Below, piece by piece: positions 1 through 8,900 of a stretch of DNA of 64,000 bases. The stretch spans positions 1,860,001-1,924,000 of the forward strand of contig OZ246946.1 in NCBI GenBank assembly GCA_965232015.1, given 5' to 3'. Under the pieces are notes generated by a model, which did no database searches, had not been told where the DNA came from, and saw only the letters and a list, made by a program, of their open reading frames with translations. Positions within the stretch are counted from its first letter, which is position 1. Each line of letters starts with the position of its first letter. The DNA comes from JAJEAO01 sp963667635 (lineage in GTDB: Bacteria > Acidobacteriota > Vicinamibacteria > Marinacidobacterales > Marinacidobacteraceae). A program made the position numbers and the translations under genes.

Positions 1-918
1 CATGAACCGGACTTCGGGCCGCTCGGCGAGGAGCTCCCCGGACGGCCGGGTCGGGAGGATGCCGGACTCCCACAGCACCATGGTCGGGACGACGGCGGCC
101 CCACTCTCCACCAGCGCTTCGACGACGCCCGGGAGCCGCGACCGATCCACCCGCTCGACGAGGCCGGCGATCCCGCGAAGCGCCTCCATCCCGGCCCGAT
201 CCTCCTCCGGAATCAGCGCTTCGACGAAGTTGTCCAGGTGATCCACGGTGTCCTGTCCGGCCTCGAGCGCGGCGACCAGACCCACTTCGTCGGCAACGTG
301 GCCTCCGAACGGGATCCCGAGGTCCCGGGCTGTTCCCGCGAGCGCCTCGTACGTCTCCGGCGTGAACCCTTCGTGGACCTTGAGGAGATCGAACCCCGCC
401 TCGGCGTACTCCCGCACGAGGCGAACCGCCTCCTCCGGCGTCTCGATGCGCCCGCTCATGGAGGGGCTGCCGACCACGAGGCGCGGCCCGAGCAGCTCCC
501 CCGCGGCGATGCGGTCCCGCAGCTCGAGCTGGCTGGCGTGGCCCTGCATTCCGCGCACGGTGGTCACCCCGTTCGCCAGATACAGGAAGAGCACGTCCTC
601 GGTCAGCGCGGGCGGGCTGTTCGCGCCCGGGAGGTGGCCGTGCATCTCGACGAGGCCCGGGATCAGGAACCGCCCCTCGCCCGCGACGACCCGGGTCGCC
701 GGGTCGAGCACGACCTCGGGAGCGGGCCCAACATGCGCGATCCGGCCGTCCGCGACCACAACCGTCTGGTTCTCCAGGACCCGCTCCGAGTCCATCGGGA
801 TGACGCTGGCGCCGACGACCGCGAGATCGGCGCCCGGTACGGTGGGCTCGGCAGCGCAGCCGAGTGCGGCGAGGATGGGCAGGAGCGCCGCGGCGCGGCG
901 GGAGAACAACTGGGTCAT
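1..918 (-). CDS. Secreted amidohydrolase-superfamily lipoprotein (partial)
   Basis: The 306 visible codons start at an ATG and run off the left edge, so the C-terminus is missing. Residues 1-21 form a lipoprotein signal ending in LAALGC (lipid Cys21). A composite-domain start follows, then LVEMHGH, whose His93 and His95 are the HxH metal ligands of the amidohydrolase superfamily. DLLKVHEG carries the expected carbamylated lysine and GGHVADE a further metal histidine. This layout matches imidazolonepropionase-like/prolidase-like secreted hydrolases of the CAD group. The substrate cannot be told. It is divergent from the glycosyltransferase across about 50 bp. The family call is firm; the lipoprotein location is inferred from the lipobox. 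Confidence 0.85.
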   Translation of the reverse strand, partial: MTQLFSRRAAALLPILAALGCAAEPTVPGADLAVVGASVIPMDSERVLENQTVVVADGRIAHVGPAPEVVLDPATRVVAGEGRFLIPGLVEMHGHLPGANSPPALTEDVLFLYLANGVTTVRGMQGHASQLELRDRIAAGELLGPRLVVGSPSMSGRIETPEEAVRLVREYAEAGFDLLKVHEGFTPETYEALAGTARDLGIPFGGHVADEVGLVAALEAGQDTVDHLDNFVEALIPEEDRAGMEALRGIAGLVERVDRSRLPGVVEALVESGAAVVPTMVLWESGILPTRPSGELLAERPEVRFM

Positions 919-968
919 GGGGTTCCTCCAGTTTCGTCGCGGCCGATCATGTCAGGGGCCTATCGGAG

Positions 969-2108
969 ATGATCGCGGACGCCACCGTGTCGCCGTCAAT
1001 CCACCGCCCCGGGGACCGCGGGACGGAACCGGATCCCCGCTCCCCCAACCGGACCTCGGGTCCGGTCACCCTGTGGGCGCCGCCTCTGGATCGGATCAGC
1101 GGGGGAAACCTCTACGACCGGGAGCTCGTGCGGCATCTGGGGCGGCGGGGCCATCGGGTCATGGCCCGGGCGTTCGGGCCCGACGACGAGGCGACACCGG
1201 AGGATGCTGCGGGCGCCGCCGCGGTGATTCAGGACGAATTGCTCCACCGGGTCTTCGCGTCCGCGAATCGGCGGCTGCGCGACAGGGAGAGGCGTCCACG
1301 CGTCATCGCGCTGGTGCACCACCTCGCCTGCGACGAGCCGGAGCGGAGTGAGGGGGAACGCTGGCGGCTGCAGGAACAGGAGGGGGCCTACCTCGCTACC
1401 GTGGACGCCGTCGTCGCGCCGAGCGGCGCGAGCGCCCGGGCCGCGGTTGCGCTCGCCGGACGCGACCTGCCGTTCGTCGTCGCGCCACCCGGCCGGGGCC
1501 GACTGGGCGGCGGTCCGATGCCCTCCGACCGGCCCGACCCCGAGGACATCCGAGACCGAGCGCGCCAACCGCTGCGAGCCGCGTTCGTGGGCAACCTGAT
1601 TCCCCGGAAGCGCGTCCTCGAACTCCTCGACGCGGTGTCGGTCGTCCCCGAATGGCGGCTCGTGATCGCGGGCCGCGACGACGCCGACCCCGCCTATGCG
1701 GCCCGGGTCCGAGCTCGGGCGCGGGCCGACGATCTGGGGAGCCGGGTCGAGTTCGAGGGCCAGCTCGACCCGGTGCGGCTGGCGGCGCTGCTGAGACGCA
1801 GCCACCTGCTCGCCGTCCCTTCGACCCACGAAGGGTTCGGCATGGTCTATCTGGAGGGCTTCGCGTTCGGGCTCCCGGCGCTCGCCGCCTCGAGCGGCGG
1901 GGCGCCCGAACTCGTGACCGACGGCGTCACCGGCTTCCTCATCCCGGTCGGGGATCCGACCTCCCGGATCGCGTCGCGACTGCGGACCCTGGCCGACGAC
2001 CGCGGCCGCCTCGCCCGGATGGGGCGGGCGGCGAGGGCGCGCTACGACGCCCACCCGAGCTGGAGCGAGAGCCTGGACACGGTTCACCGCCTCCTGTCCC
2101 GGATCTGA
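969..2108 (+). CDS. GT4-family glycosyltransferase
   Basis: This 379-residue GT-B fold enzyme should transfer a nucleotide-activated sugar to an unknown acceptor. The N-terminal half begins with an SGGNLYDRELVRHL segment typical of acceptor-side domains. The C-terminal half has the FVGNLIPRKRVLELLDA donor-domain start and the EGFGMVYLE motif (Glu288 and Glu296, the EX7E signature of GT4 retaining enzymes), followed by the GTP-free GGAPELVTDGVTGFL loop. I chose the ATG at 969 because the in-frame extension upstream overlaps the divergent amidohydrolase and looks non-coding. Its 3' end overlaps the convergent phosphotransferase by about 170 bp. Context suggests envelope glycan or glycolipid assembly, which is inference. 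Confidence 0.88.
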   Translation: MIADATVSPSIHRPGDRGTEPDPRSPNRTSGPVTLWAPPLDRISGGNLYDRELVRHLGRRGHRVMARAFGPDDEATPEDAAGAAAVIQDELLHRVFASANRRLRDRERRPRVIALVHHLACDEPERSEGERWRLQEQEGAYLATVDAVVAPSGASARAAVALAGRDLPFVVAPPGRGRLGGGPMPSDRPDPEDIRDRARQPLRAAFVGNLIPRKRVLELLDAVSVVPEWRLVIAGRDDADPAYAARVRARARADDLGSRVEFEGQLDPVRLAALLRRSHLLAVPSTHEGFGMVYLEGFAFGLPALAASSGGAPELVTDGVTGFLIPVGDPTSRIASRLRTLADDRGRLARMGRAARARYDAHPSWSESLDTVHRLLSRI

Positions 2109-3012
2109 CTCCCGGAGCCCGGCTCTCCGGCCACAGCAGCCAGCCCAGAAAGAAGGCTCCGAGCGCCCACGCCCCGGTCCCGGGCCCGGCCAGCCGAAGC
2201 CCGCCGAGGACCACGGCGGCCACCGCGCAAGAGATGGCGGCCGGTCGTCGGGACCTCCGAAGCCAACGGGCGACGCTCCGCCAGCCGGAACCCCGGGGAT
2301 CGAGTACCTCGGCCCCGAAGAGGAAGTCGATCGTGAAGCCGATGAGGAGGGCGCCGCCGAGAGCGAGGGTCGAAGGCCCGGCCCACTCCGGGCGAACCCA
2401 CGGCCCGAGGCAGACGACGAGAAGCCCCATCTGGAACCCGGCGAGCCGCCGTCGGAACGGGCTGGGAGGAAGCGGCGCCGACGAGCGCCCCAAGCGCCGT
2501 CCGAGGGCCAGGCCGGCCGCGAAGAGGTAGCGGGCGAGTCCGGCGACGAGGTACCAGGCGGGCAGGGTTCCAAGGAGCGAAACCGCGGCGGTGGCGGCGG
2601 CCGCGATCCCGAGGGCGTCGGTTTCGGCGTCGAGCCGCGCCCCGAACGCGGTGGCGCCCCCGAAGCGTCGGGCCAGCGGTCCGTCGAGGGCGTCCGAAAC
2701 CGCGGCGACGCCGTAGGCGATGCACAGCGTCCAGCCGCTCGCGACGAGCCGATCGTCCGCCGCGATCAGCGCCCACAGAACCTGGCCCCCGAGTCCGGCG
2801 ACGAGCGCGAGCCGGCCCAGGGTGACCCGGTTCGCGAGGCCCAGCGCGGCGGGCGCCGGCTCCCGCACGATCACCGCGACGAGAACCGGCGCGGTGAGCA
2901 GGACGCCGAGGAACCCTCCCGCGACCGGCAGTCCAAGTCCTCCGACCGAGACCGCGAGCCCGGCGAGCCCGTACGCGAGCACGCGGGGAAGGAAGGCCCG
3001 CATCGGCTGCAC
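1939..3012 (-). CDS. CDP-alcohol phosphotransferase family membrane protein
   Basis: The complete signature D-x2-DG-x2-AR-x8-G-x3-D-x3-D is present: Asp107, Asp110, Gly111, Ala114, Arg115, Gly124, Asp128 and Asp132. These residues bind the metal and CDP-alcohol. Several hydrophobic helices surround it (about residues 10-50, 65-105, 135-165, 195-235 and 250-290). It should join a CDP-alcohol to a lipid or polyol acceptor in the membrane. The last 57 residues are Gly/Ser/Arg-rich and lie antisense to the glycosyltransferase 3' end, so they may be a neutral read-through tail. It follows the LtaS-like gene by only 6 bp, implying one operon for anionic lipid or polymer synthesis. The exact product is unknown. 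Confidence 0.85.
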   Translation of the reverse strand: MQPMRAFLPRVLAYGLAGLAVSVGGLGLPVAGGFLGVLLTAPVLVAVIVREPAPAALGLANRVTLGRLALVAGLGGQVLWALIAADDRLVASGWTLCIAYGVAAVSDALDGPLARRFGGATAFGARLDAETDALGIAAAATAAVSLLGTLPAWYLVAGLARYLFAAGLALGRRLGRSSAPLPPSPFRRRLAGFQMGLLVVCLGPWVRPEWAGPSTLALGGALLIGFTIDFLFGAEVLDPRGSGWRSVARWLRRSRRPAAISCAVAAVVLGGLRLAGPGTGAWALGAFFLGWLLWPESRAPGVRSGTGGGEPCPGSRSSSGGRRSAPSPPAPSGRGGRGRRPGSAVATRSGRSDPRPG

Positions 3013-3018
3013 CCCGAG

Positions 3019-4635
3019 TCAGCTCCCCCCGGATCTCCCGCGCTCATCGCCGACGCCGCCGGGCGGGAAGAGCCGGGAGAGATCCCGGGGGAAGTCACTC
3101 ATTCGCCACGAGGTCCCCCGCTCCGGAATCAGCGTCCGCTCGAAGCCCAGCGCATCGAACGGCGCGAGAAGGGCCGGGTCCTGCGAGAACAGGTGGATCG
3201 GCGTCGCCCAGGTGTCCGAATCGTGGAGGCTCAACCGCGGCGGCTGATGGTCCCCGACGACCACGACGAGCGAGCGCCTTGGAACGAAGCCGCGCAGGAA
3301 CCCGCCGAGGATGCGGAACTCGTACTCGAGGCTGGTGACGTAGCGCTCGGAGAGCTGGGCCTGGTCCCGGGCGTCGTCGTGCGCCACCGATCGGAGTGGG
3401 CCGTCGTAGGCCGCGCCCTCGTCGAAGCGGGTCCACGGGCTCACATAGGGAGGCACCGGCCAGTAGGGGATGTGGCTCATGATGAGCGACACCTTGGCGA
3501 ACAGCGGGCGCTCCGCGACGGCCAGCGCCTTCCGGTAGAGGGCGTAGAGAGTGAACTGATCCGGGATCTTCCACCAGCCCATCGCCGGGCCGTCGTAGCC
3601 GATCGCGGCGGCGTCGAAGATCCGGTCGAAGCCGTACCAGCCCCCGTCGGGCCACGGTCCCTGGATCCCGGGCTCGAACGCGACGGTGCGATAGTCGGCG
3701 GCGGAGAACCGACGCACCAGGCTCTCCCGATCCGATCGGACAAGCGCCCGGTAGCCATCCTCGCGGTCCACCCACACACCGGAGAAGAGCGCCGCGTGCG
3801 CCTTCCACGACCCACCGCCGAAGGTGGGACTCTGGATCTGCGCCGAGCGGAAGTCGAATCCGCCGGCGGCCGCGTCCGCCTCCAGCCGCCCGAGCGCATC
3901 CTCCAGCCGGAGCCGCCGCCCCGGGTCCTCGAACGCGGCCACTCCGTAGGACTCCACGAACAGAACCAGGAAATCGGCGCCCCCGAGATCCGGCGCGGCC
4001 GGAAGCGGAGGCTCGGTGAGCTCGACCGCCGGAGCCACCTCGGCGGACGCCATCGCGAGCGCCGAGACAGCCGCCGAGCCGCCGGGCGGCTGGAGCGACG
4101 GGAAACAGAGCAGCAGCGCAGCAGCGCCGGCGGCCGCCTGGCGGACGGTCCGCGCGGTCCGCGTCCGCACCGCCGCCAGCGCGCCCAGCGCGACGTGGAC
4201 GCCGACGGCCAATCCGATCACGGCCACCGCGGCGAGCAGAAGGGCGACCCAGCGGGCGCCGGTCGGCAGGACGGTGGCGAGCATCTCGGCGACGTTGCCC
4301 ACGTGGGGCAGATCGCCCGCCGGATCCAGCGGCCGTCCGAGGAGTTCACGGGCGATGCGGTCGGCGATCCGCAGCCCGGCGACGCCGAACAGCCCCCCGG
4401 CGAGGACCGCGCGTCCGGTGGAGAAACGGGGACTCGGGCGAGCGGGGCGCGCTACGGGAAGAAGGCATCCGAGCAGAACGAGCGCCAGCAGATCGGGCGA
4501 GAGGGACAGGGTCGGCCGAACCCACGGGAACGAGGCCACCACCTCGAGCCCCAGCAGGAGATTCAGGGCGAGACCCGCTGCGAGCGGAGCCGTCGCCCGG
4601 TGCGGGCCCTGAGTCGAACGCGCGGGGAGCCCCAT
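3019..4635 (-). CDS. LtaS/MdoB-like membrane sulfatase-fold phosphotransferase
   Basis: The protein has 538 residues. Four N-terminal membrane segments (about 20-36, 48-66, 74-92, 128-155) anchor an extracytoplasmic alkaline-phosphatase-superfamily domain. FLVLFVESYG contributes metal ligand Glu228. SPTFGGGSW holds the likely nucleophile Thr271, and VVGDHQPPRL contributes Asp462-His463. This is the architecture of lipoteichoic-acid synthase and phosphoglycerol transferase families, which move phospho-polyol head groups from lipids to glycans. Its ATG directly follows the TGA of the upstream lipoprotein gene, and a CDP-alcohol phosphotransferase follows 6 bp later. I infer a cluster that decorates an envelope glycan with phosphorylated alcohols. 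The family is secure, the acceptor is not. Confidence 0.85.
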   Translation of the reverse strand: MGLPARSTQGPHRATAPLAAGLALNLLLGLEVVASFPWVRPTLSLSPDLLALVLLGCLLPVARPARPSPRFSTGRAVLAGGLFGVAGLRIADRIARELLGRPLDPAGDLPHVGNVAEMLATVLPTGARWVALLLAAVAVIGLAVGVHVALGALAAVRTRTARTVRQAAAGAAALLLCFPSLQPPGGSAAVSALAMASAEVAPAVELTEPPLPAAPDLGGADFLVLFVESYGVAAFEDPGRRLRLEDALGRLEADAAAGGFDFRSAQIQSPTFGGGSWKAHAALFSGVWVDREDGYRALVRSDRESLVRRFSAADYRTVAFEPGIQGPWPDGGWYGFDRIFDAAAIGYDGPAMGWWKIPDQFTLYALYRKALAVAERPLFAKVSLIMSHIPYWPVPPYVSPWTRFDEGAAYDGPLRSVAHDDARDQAQLSERYVTSLEYEFRILGGFLRGFVPRRSLVVVVGDHQPPRLSLHDSDTWATPIHLFSQDPALLAPFDALGFERTLIPERGTSWRMSDFPRDLSRLFPPGGVGDERGRSGGS

Positions 4636-5841
4636 TCAGTGGCCGGCTGCTTCGATGCCCGCCTCTTCGGGTTCCCACACCGGGCCGGTCGGCGGGATCA
4701 GCTCCCCGGCAGGACCGCGCGGCGTCCCGAAGTGGAGGTCGAGGGCCTCGAGCCCCTGCAGCAGGTGCGCCGCGACATACAGGAAGGCGTCCTCCGGGAT
4801 GCGATCGGTGACCGAGTTCGTGACCAGAAACGGAGCGAAGGCGCGGAGGGAGGCCTCGTCCGCTTGCCGGACGCTCATTTCGGTCAGCGTGCCCCAGATC
4901 TCCACCCCCGGGCGCTTCTCCCGCGCCTCCTCCCCGGTGCGTCCGTAGTAGGCGAGCCGCAGCCCGGGCATCCGCTCGCGACAGAACGACAGGATCCGGT
5001 CAGCGACGTCGGGGGCGCCCTCGAGCGCGGTGGCGGCGATGGCCGCCGCGTTCGAGGTCTGGACGATGTCGCGCGGCGAGTGGATCAGGGTGCGCTCGTC
5101 GTCGTAGAGCGTCACCATCTCCGGCTGGAACACGTCGTAGAGGAGCCCGGCGGGCGTCCGCGCGGCCCGCACCATCTCGTAGCTTCCCGCGGCGATCGTC
5201 GCGAGGTCGGTCCGATCGCTGGCGCGGGCCACTTCGGCGACATGGTCGGGGGCGTAGTCCACGAGAAACGAATTCGTGGCGAAGTCGCGGCTGCTGAAGT
5301 TGAAGTAGTTGCGGATGAGCAGGAGCCCGGCGGCTTCGGATGCGTGACGGGCGTAGCCGTCCAGGATGCGAACCGCCAGATCCCGGTCCCCCGGGAGCCC
5401 GAACGCCGCCGCCCCTTCCCAGAGTCCTTCCGAAACCCGAAGCGCTTCCGTCGTTCCGGACGCGTCGGGCGCATCGTTTCCGGGGACCGGTTGCGGGGGA
5501 CGCCGCCAGATCACGAAGCCGCGGGTGAACGGATCGTCGGGGTCGTCAACGATCAGTCGCTCGCGGGCGAAGCCGCGAAGCGCGTCGTAGAGCTTCCGGT
5601 CCCGAACCCGGGCGGCCAACCGCAGCAGCTCGCCGATGTCCACGGCGTAGGCGAAGCCGTCGGCGCGGGCCAGATCGCCCGCGAGCACCCGTGACCGGAC
5701 TTCGGCATGGAGGGAAACCAGCGCCTCCCGGGTCGCCTCGGGACCGGGCCAGACGGAGGAGCGGCACCCGGCGGCAGCCAGGGCCACCAGTCCGATTCCA
5801 AGAGCCGAACGGACGGGAAGGCGGTACCCGGCGGCGCGCAC
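4636..5841 (-). CDS. Lipoprotein with possible (alpha/alpha)6-barrel glycosidase-like fold
   Basis: From the GTG at 5841 this gives 401 residues with a signal peptide ending in LAAAGC, so a membrane-anchored lipoprotein is likely. The reading frame stays open upstream to an ATG at 5937, but that would overlap the divergent M14 gene and precede the lipobox by many residues, so I prefer the GTG. The body is helical with aromatic-rich turns and a VSEGLWEGAA stretch that recalls the SEG motif of clan GH-M/GH8 toroid glycosidases. Similar spacing of LWEGA, NYFNFSSRDF and QTSNAAAIAATAL suggests a helical toroid. Catalytic acids cannot be assigned. It leads the operon with the phosphotransferase genes, so a periplasmic glycan role is plausible but unproven. 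Confidence 0.6.
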   Translation of the reverse strand: MRAAGYRLPVRSALGIGLVALAAAGCRSSVWPGPEATREALVSLHAEVRSRVLAGDLARADGFAYAVDIGELLRLAARVRDRKLYDALRGFARERLIVDDPDDPFTRGFVIWRRPPQPVPGNDAPDASGTTEALRVSEGLWEGAAAFGLPGDRDLAVRILDGYARHASEAAGLLLIRNYFNFSSRDFATNSFLVDYAPDHVAEVARASDRTDLATIAAGSYEMVRAARTPAGLLYDVFQPEMVTLYDDERTLIHSPRDIVQTSNAAAIAATALEGAPDVADRILSFCRERMPGLRLAYYGRTGEEAREKRPGVEIWGTLTEMSVRQADEASLRAFAPFLVTNSVTDRIPEDAFLYVAAHLLQGLEALDLHFGTPRGPAGELIPPTGPVWEPEEAGIEAAGH

Positions 5842-5880
5842 TCCCCGAGAATAGCCGCCGACCGGGGCGCACCGACCCCC

Positions 5881-5886
5881 TACAAT
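5881..5886 (+). promoter_or_regulatory. Possible -10 element for the M14 peptidase gene
   Basis: TACAAT lies 41 bp upstream of the ATG at 5927 in the short divergent interval. No convincing -35 hexamer sits 16-18 bp upstream, so this is only a weak candidate. A purine-rich AAGGAAGGG ribosome-binding site precedes the ATG and supports that start. Confidence 0.22.
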
Positions 5887-5926
5887 CGCTGATTCCGTGT
5901 CAGGAAGCGGGAAGGAAGGGCAGGTC

Positions 5927-8900
5927 ATGAGCGGCACACCATCGTTGCGAGCCCGAATGGGCGAGGCTCTCGTTCTCGGCTTCGGTCTGAACCTCGTCGC
6001 GGCGATGGCCGCCGGCCAAACCGACGCCCGGCTCTCGCTCGCCTCGCTCTACGCCCCCGGCGCGGCCATCGAGGACACGAACGACGACGGTCTCGCCGAT
6101 CGGGTGCGGGCGCGGATCGTCCTCGCGGAAGACGCTTCGGGGGCCGAAGTCGCCGCCGCCGCCGAGATCGCCGCCCGCCTCGGGCTCGAAACCCTCGCGA
6201 TGGATCTGCCGCTCGGCGGGGAGTCCGGCTTCGCCATCGCCATCGGAAGCGGGGCGCTCGAATCTCTCGGGACCGAGGGCGGCGCCTCTCCAGCCGCCGG
6301 CCACGGCGTCGTGCAGGTCCTCGACGGAGATGCTCCCGTCGTCGCTGTGGTCGGCGGGGATGACGCCGGTCTTGCGGCGGCGGCCGCCTGGCTGGCTTCG
6401 CGGGCGCCGCGGATCTTCCGCGTTCGCGGGGCGACCCTCGAGGAGCTCGAAGCCGCCGTCGCGGAGTCCGTCGGGCAAGACGCCACCGGGATCCGGACCG
6501 TGCGGATCGAGGTCGAAGCGGCGGCCGACAGCCTCACCGCCGCGGAAGTCCGGGTCGAAACGGCCGACGCCGAGGCCGCCGCGCGCGCGGCAGCCGCGGT
6601 GGAAGCCGCGGGCGAGGATCTCCGCTTCGACAGCCTGGCCACGCTGGTCGTCAGCGCCGCCCATGCCGGCGGAGCCGAACAGGCCACACTGGAGAACACC
6701 CCGCCGGCGATCGAGCCGGGACCCGTCCCGGGGCGCCCCGGATCCGGCGGCAAGGACGATCTGGGGCTCTCGGTGCTCTACGAGCCCGACGGACTGCTCG
6801 GCGATTCGAACGGCGACCGGATCCCCGACCGGCTCGATTCCCGGCTGGTCGTGACGGATGAGACGCCGCGGGCCGCGCTGTCTCTGGCCGCGCGGTTGGG
6901 GCTCGAGTCGGCCGGTCTCGACTTCCCGGTTGCGGCCACGCCCGACTCGCTCGGAGACCTGGAGAGCGCTCCCACGCTCATCCTCACCGGGACGGCTGAC
7001 GCGAACCCGCTGCTCGAGGATCTCGACCTGCCCGCGCTGGCGCCGGGCGAGGGCTACGTGGGAGTGGTCCCCGACGCCTTCGGCGGAAACCCGGCGCTGG
7101 CGGTCACCGGCGGCGACGTCGCCGGGCTGGAGCGGGCGCTGGAACAGGCGGCGCTCGGCCTGCCTCACCTCGACGCCGGCGCGCGCGCCAAGGACCATCC
7201 GACGGTCACCGGCGTGGAGGACGCCATGTGGCGGTTCCTGTCGCTCCGCACCCCGGCGGGCCAGGCGGCGGCCGCCGCCTACCGGCTGGAACGCATCAGC
7301 GCCGAGATTCGCCACCTCGACATCGAGAGTTCCCGGATCCTGGTGTCGCTCAAGGATCCGGCGCCGGGTCTGGACGGGTTCCTCACCGACCACGCTGCGG
7401 ATCTCGGGCTCGGCGAGGTCGCGATCGAACTCGACGACCGGAACGTCGAGAACGCGGCGGTGCTCCACGAGGAGGAGTTCACGGTGCCTTCGGAAGTGGA
7501 GGCGTTCCGGAACCTGGTCGCGAACCGTGTTCTTCCTGCCGTGGATCATGGGGACGGGGTGCGGATCCGGGCTCTCCTGAGCGAGCCCCCCGAGATCCGC
7601 GAACAGCTCCGCGATGAAGTGAGCGCCCAGCTCGCCAACCGAGGCGCTCCGAACCCCGATGTCCGGATCCTGTCCGCCTACCGGCAGGGCTACTCGTGGA
7701 TCGAGGAGGTCATCCTGCCCCGCCTCGTGGAGCTTCGCGAACGCGGCTCCGCCACGACGCGGCTGCGGCTGCTGTTCCGGCGGCACCGGCCGCCGCCGGA
7801 GTGGCCGCAGCAGGCGATGCACACCCCGCTGCGGTTCCAGCACGCCATGTTCCCGGCCGACGAGATCCTCGCCGAGGCGCTCTCGCTCGATCTCGGGGAT
7901 GTGGGCTACGAGCTGCGGGAGGAAGAGGACGCTCCGGCGTACCAGGTGGTGGCCGAGGACGCCTCGGGCAACGTGATCCTGAACGAGGTGTTCGAAGGGC
8001 GCATGGTCACCCGGCCCTTCCTCGACCGCTATCCCGACTACGAACTCATCCAGGTCCCGACCGGAGGCCTCCTCGCGGAAGTGAACGGCGAGGCGGTCGT
8101 GGACGAGCGGATCGCCACCGACGCCGAGTCCTTCTGGGATCACTACCAGGCCGACACGCTGGCCCGGATGTACGACTATGTGATGGAGCTCCATGAAGGG
8201 AAGCCCCGCGGCCCCGCCGATGCGCCCTACTTCGGCGAGCTGCGCGTGGACCTGTCGCTGTCCGAGCCGGAGCGGCTCCTCGGCCTCGAGCAGGAGATCG
8301 AGTCCACGCACGACGCCCTCCACGAAGACATCTACTTCGTGACGCACACCTTCTGGCGGCTCATCGGCCGGAACTCGATGGGGACCGAGCTGACCTACCC
8401 GGGCCGGGTCATCCCCTGGATGCACCCGAAGCAGGACGGGACTCCGGGGACGGCCCGGATCCGGTTCACCGGTTTCCGGACCAGTCGCCCGGCAGTGGTC
8501 GTGGACTACGTCGCGGCGGACGGGCGGACGGGCTCGGTGCGCCGGAATCTCTCCAGGGTCGAAGTCGAGCGACCGCGGGCGCTTTCGCTCGGCGTCCGGG
8601 CGGGAGCAGCCGGAGTCGAGCATCTCCGACTGCGGGTCAAGGTGGACACCGACGACGACGAACACGCCGCGTACGTCGAGCGCCACGGGGAGGATCAGGC
8701 CGACGCGCGCATCCTGTCGGCGGAGCAGGCGACCCGGGTCGTGGAGCTGCTCGGCGATCTGCGCGAGGCCGGGCTGTACCGGGAGGAGCTGGCGTTCGCC
8801 GGGCTGGGCCGGCTGGATCTGGCTGCGGGGTGGACGTGGGACGACGATCCCGACAGCCGCCGCACGGCGAGCCTCCCCGCGAACGGCGACCCACCCCCCT

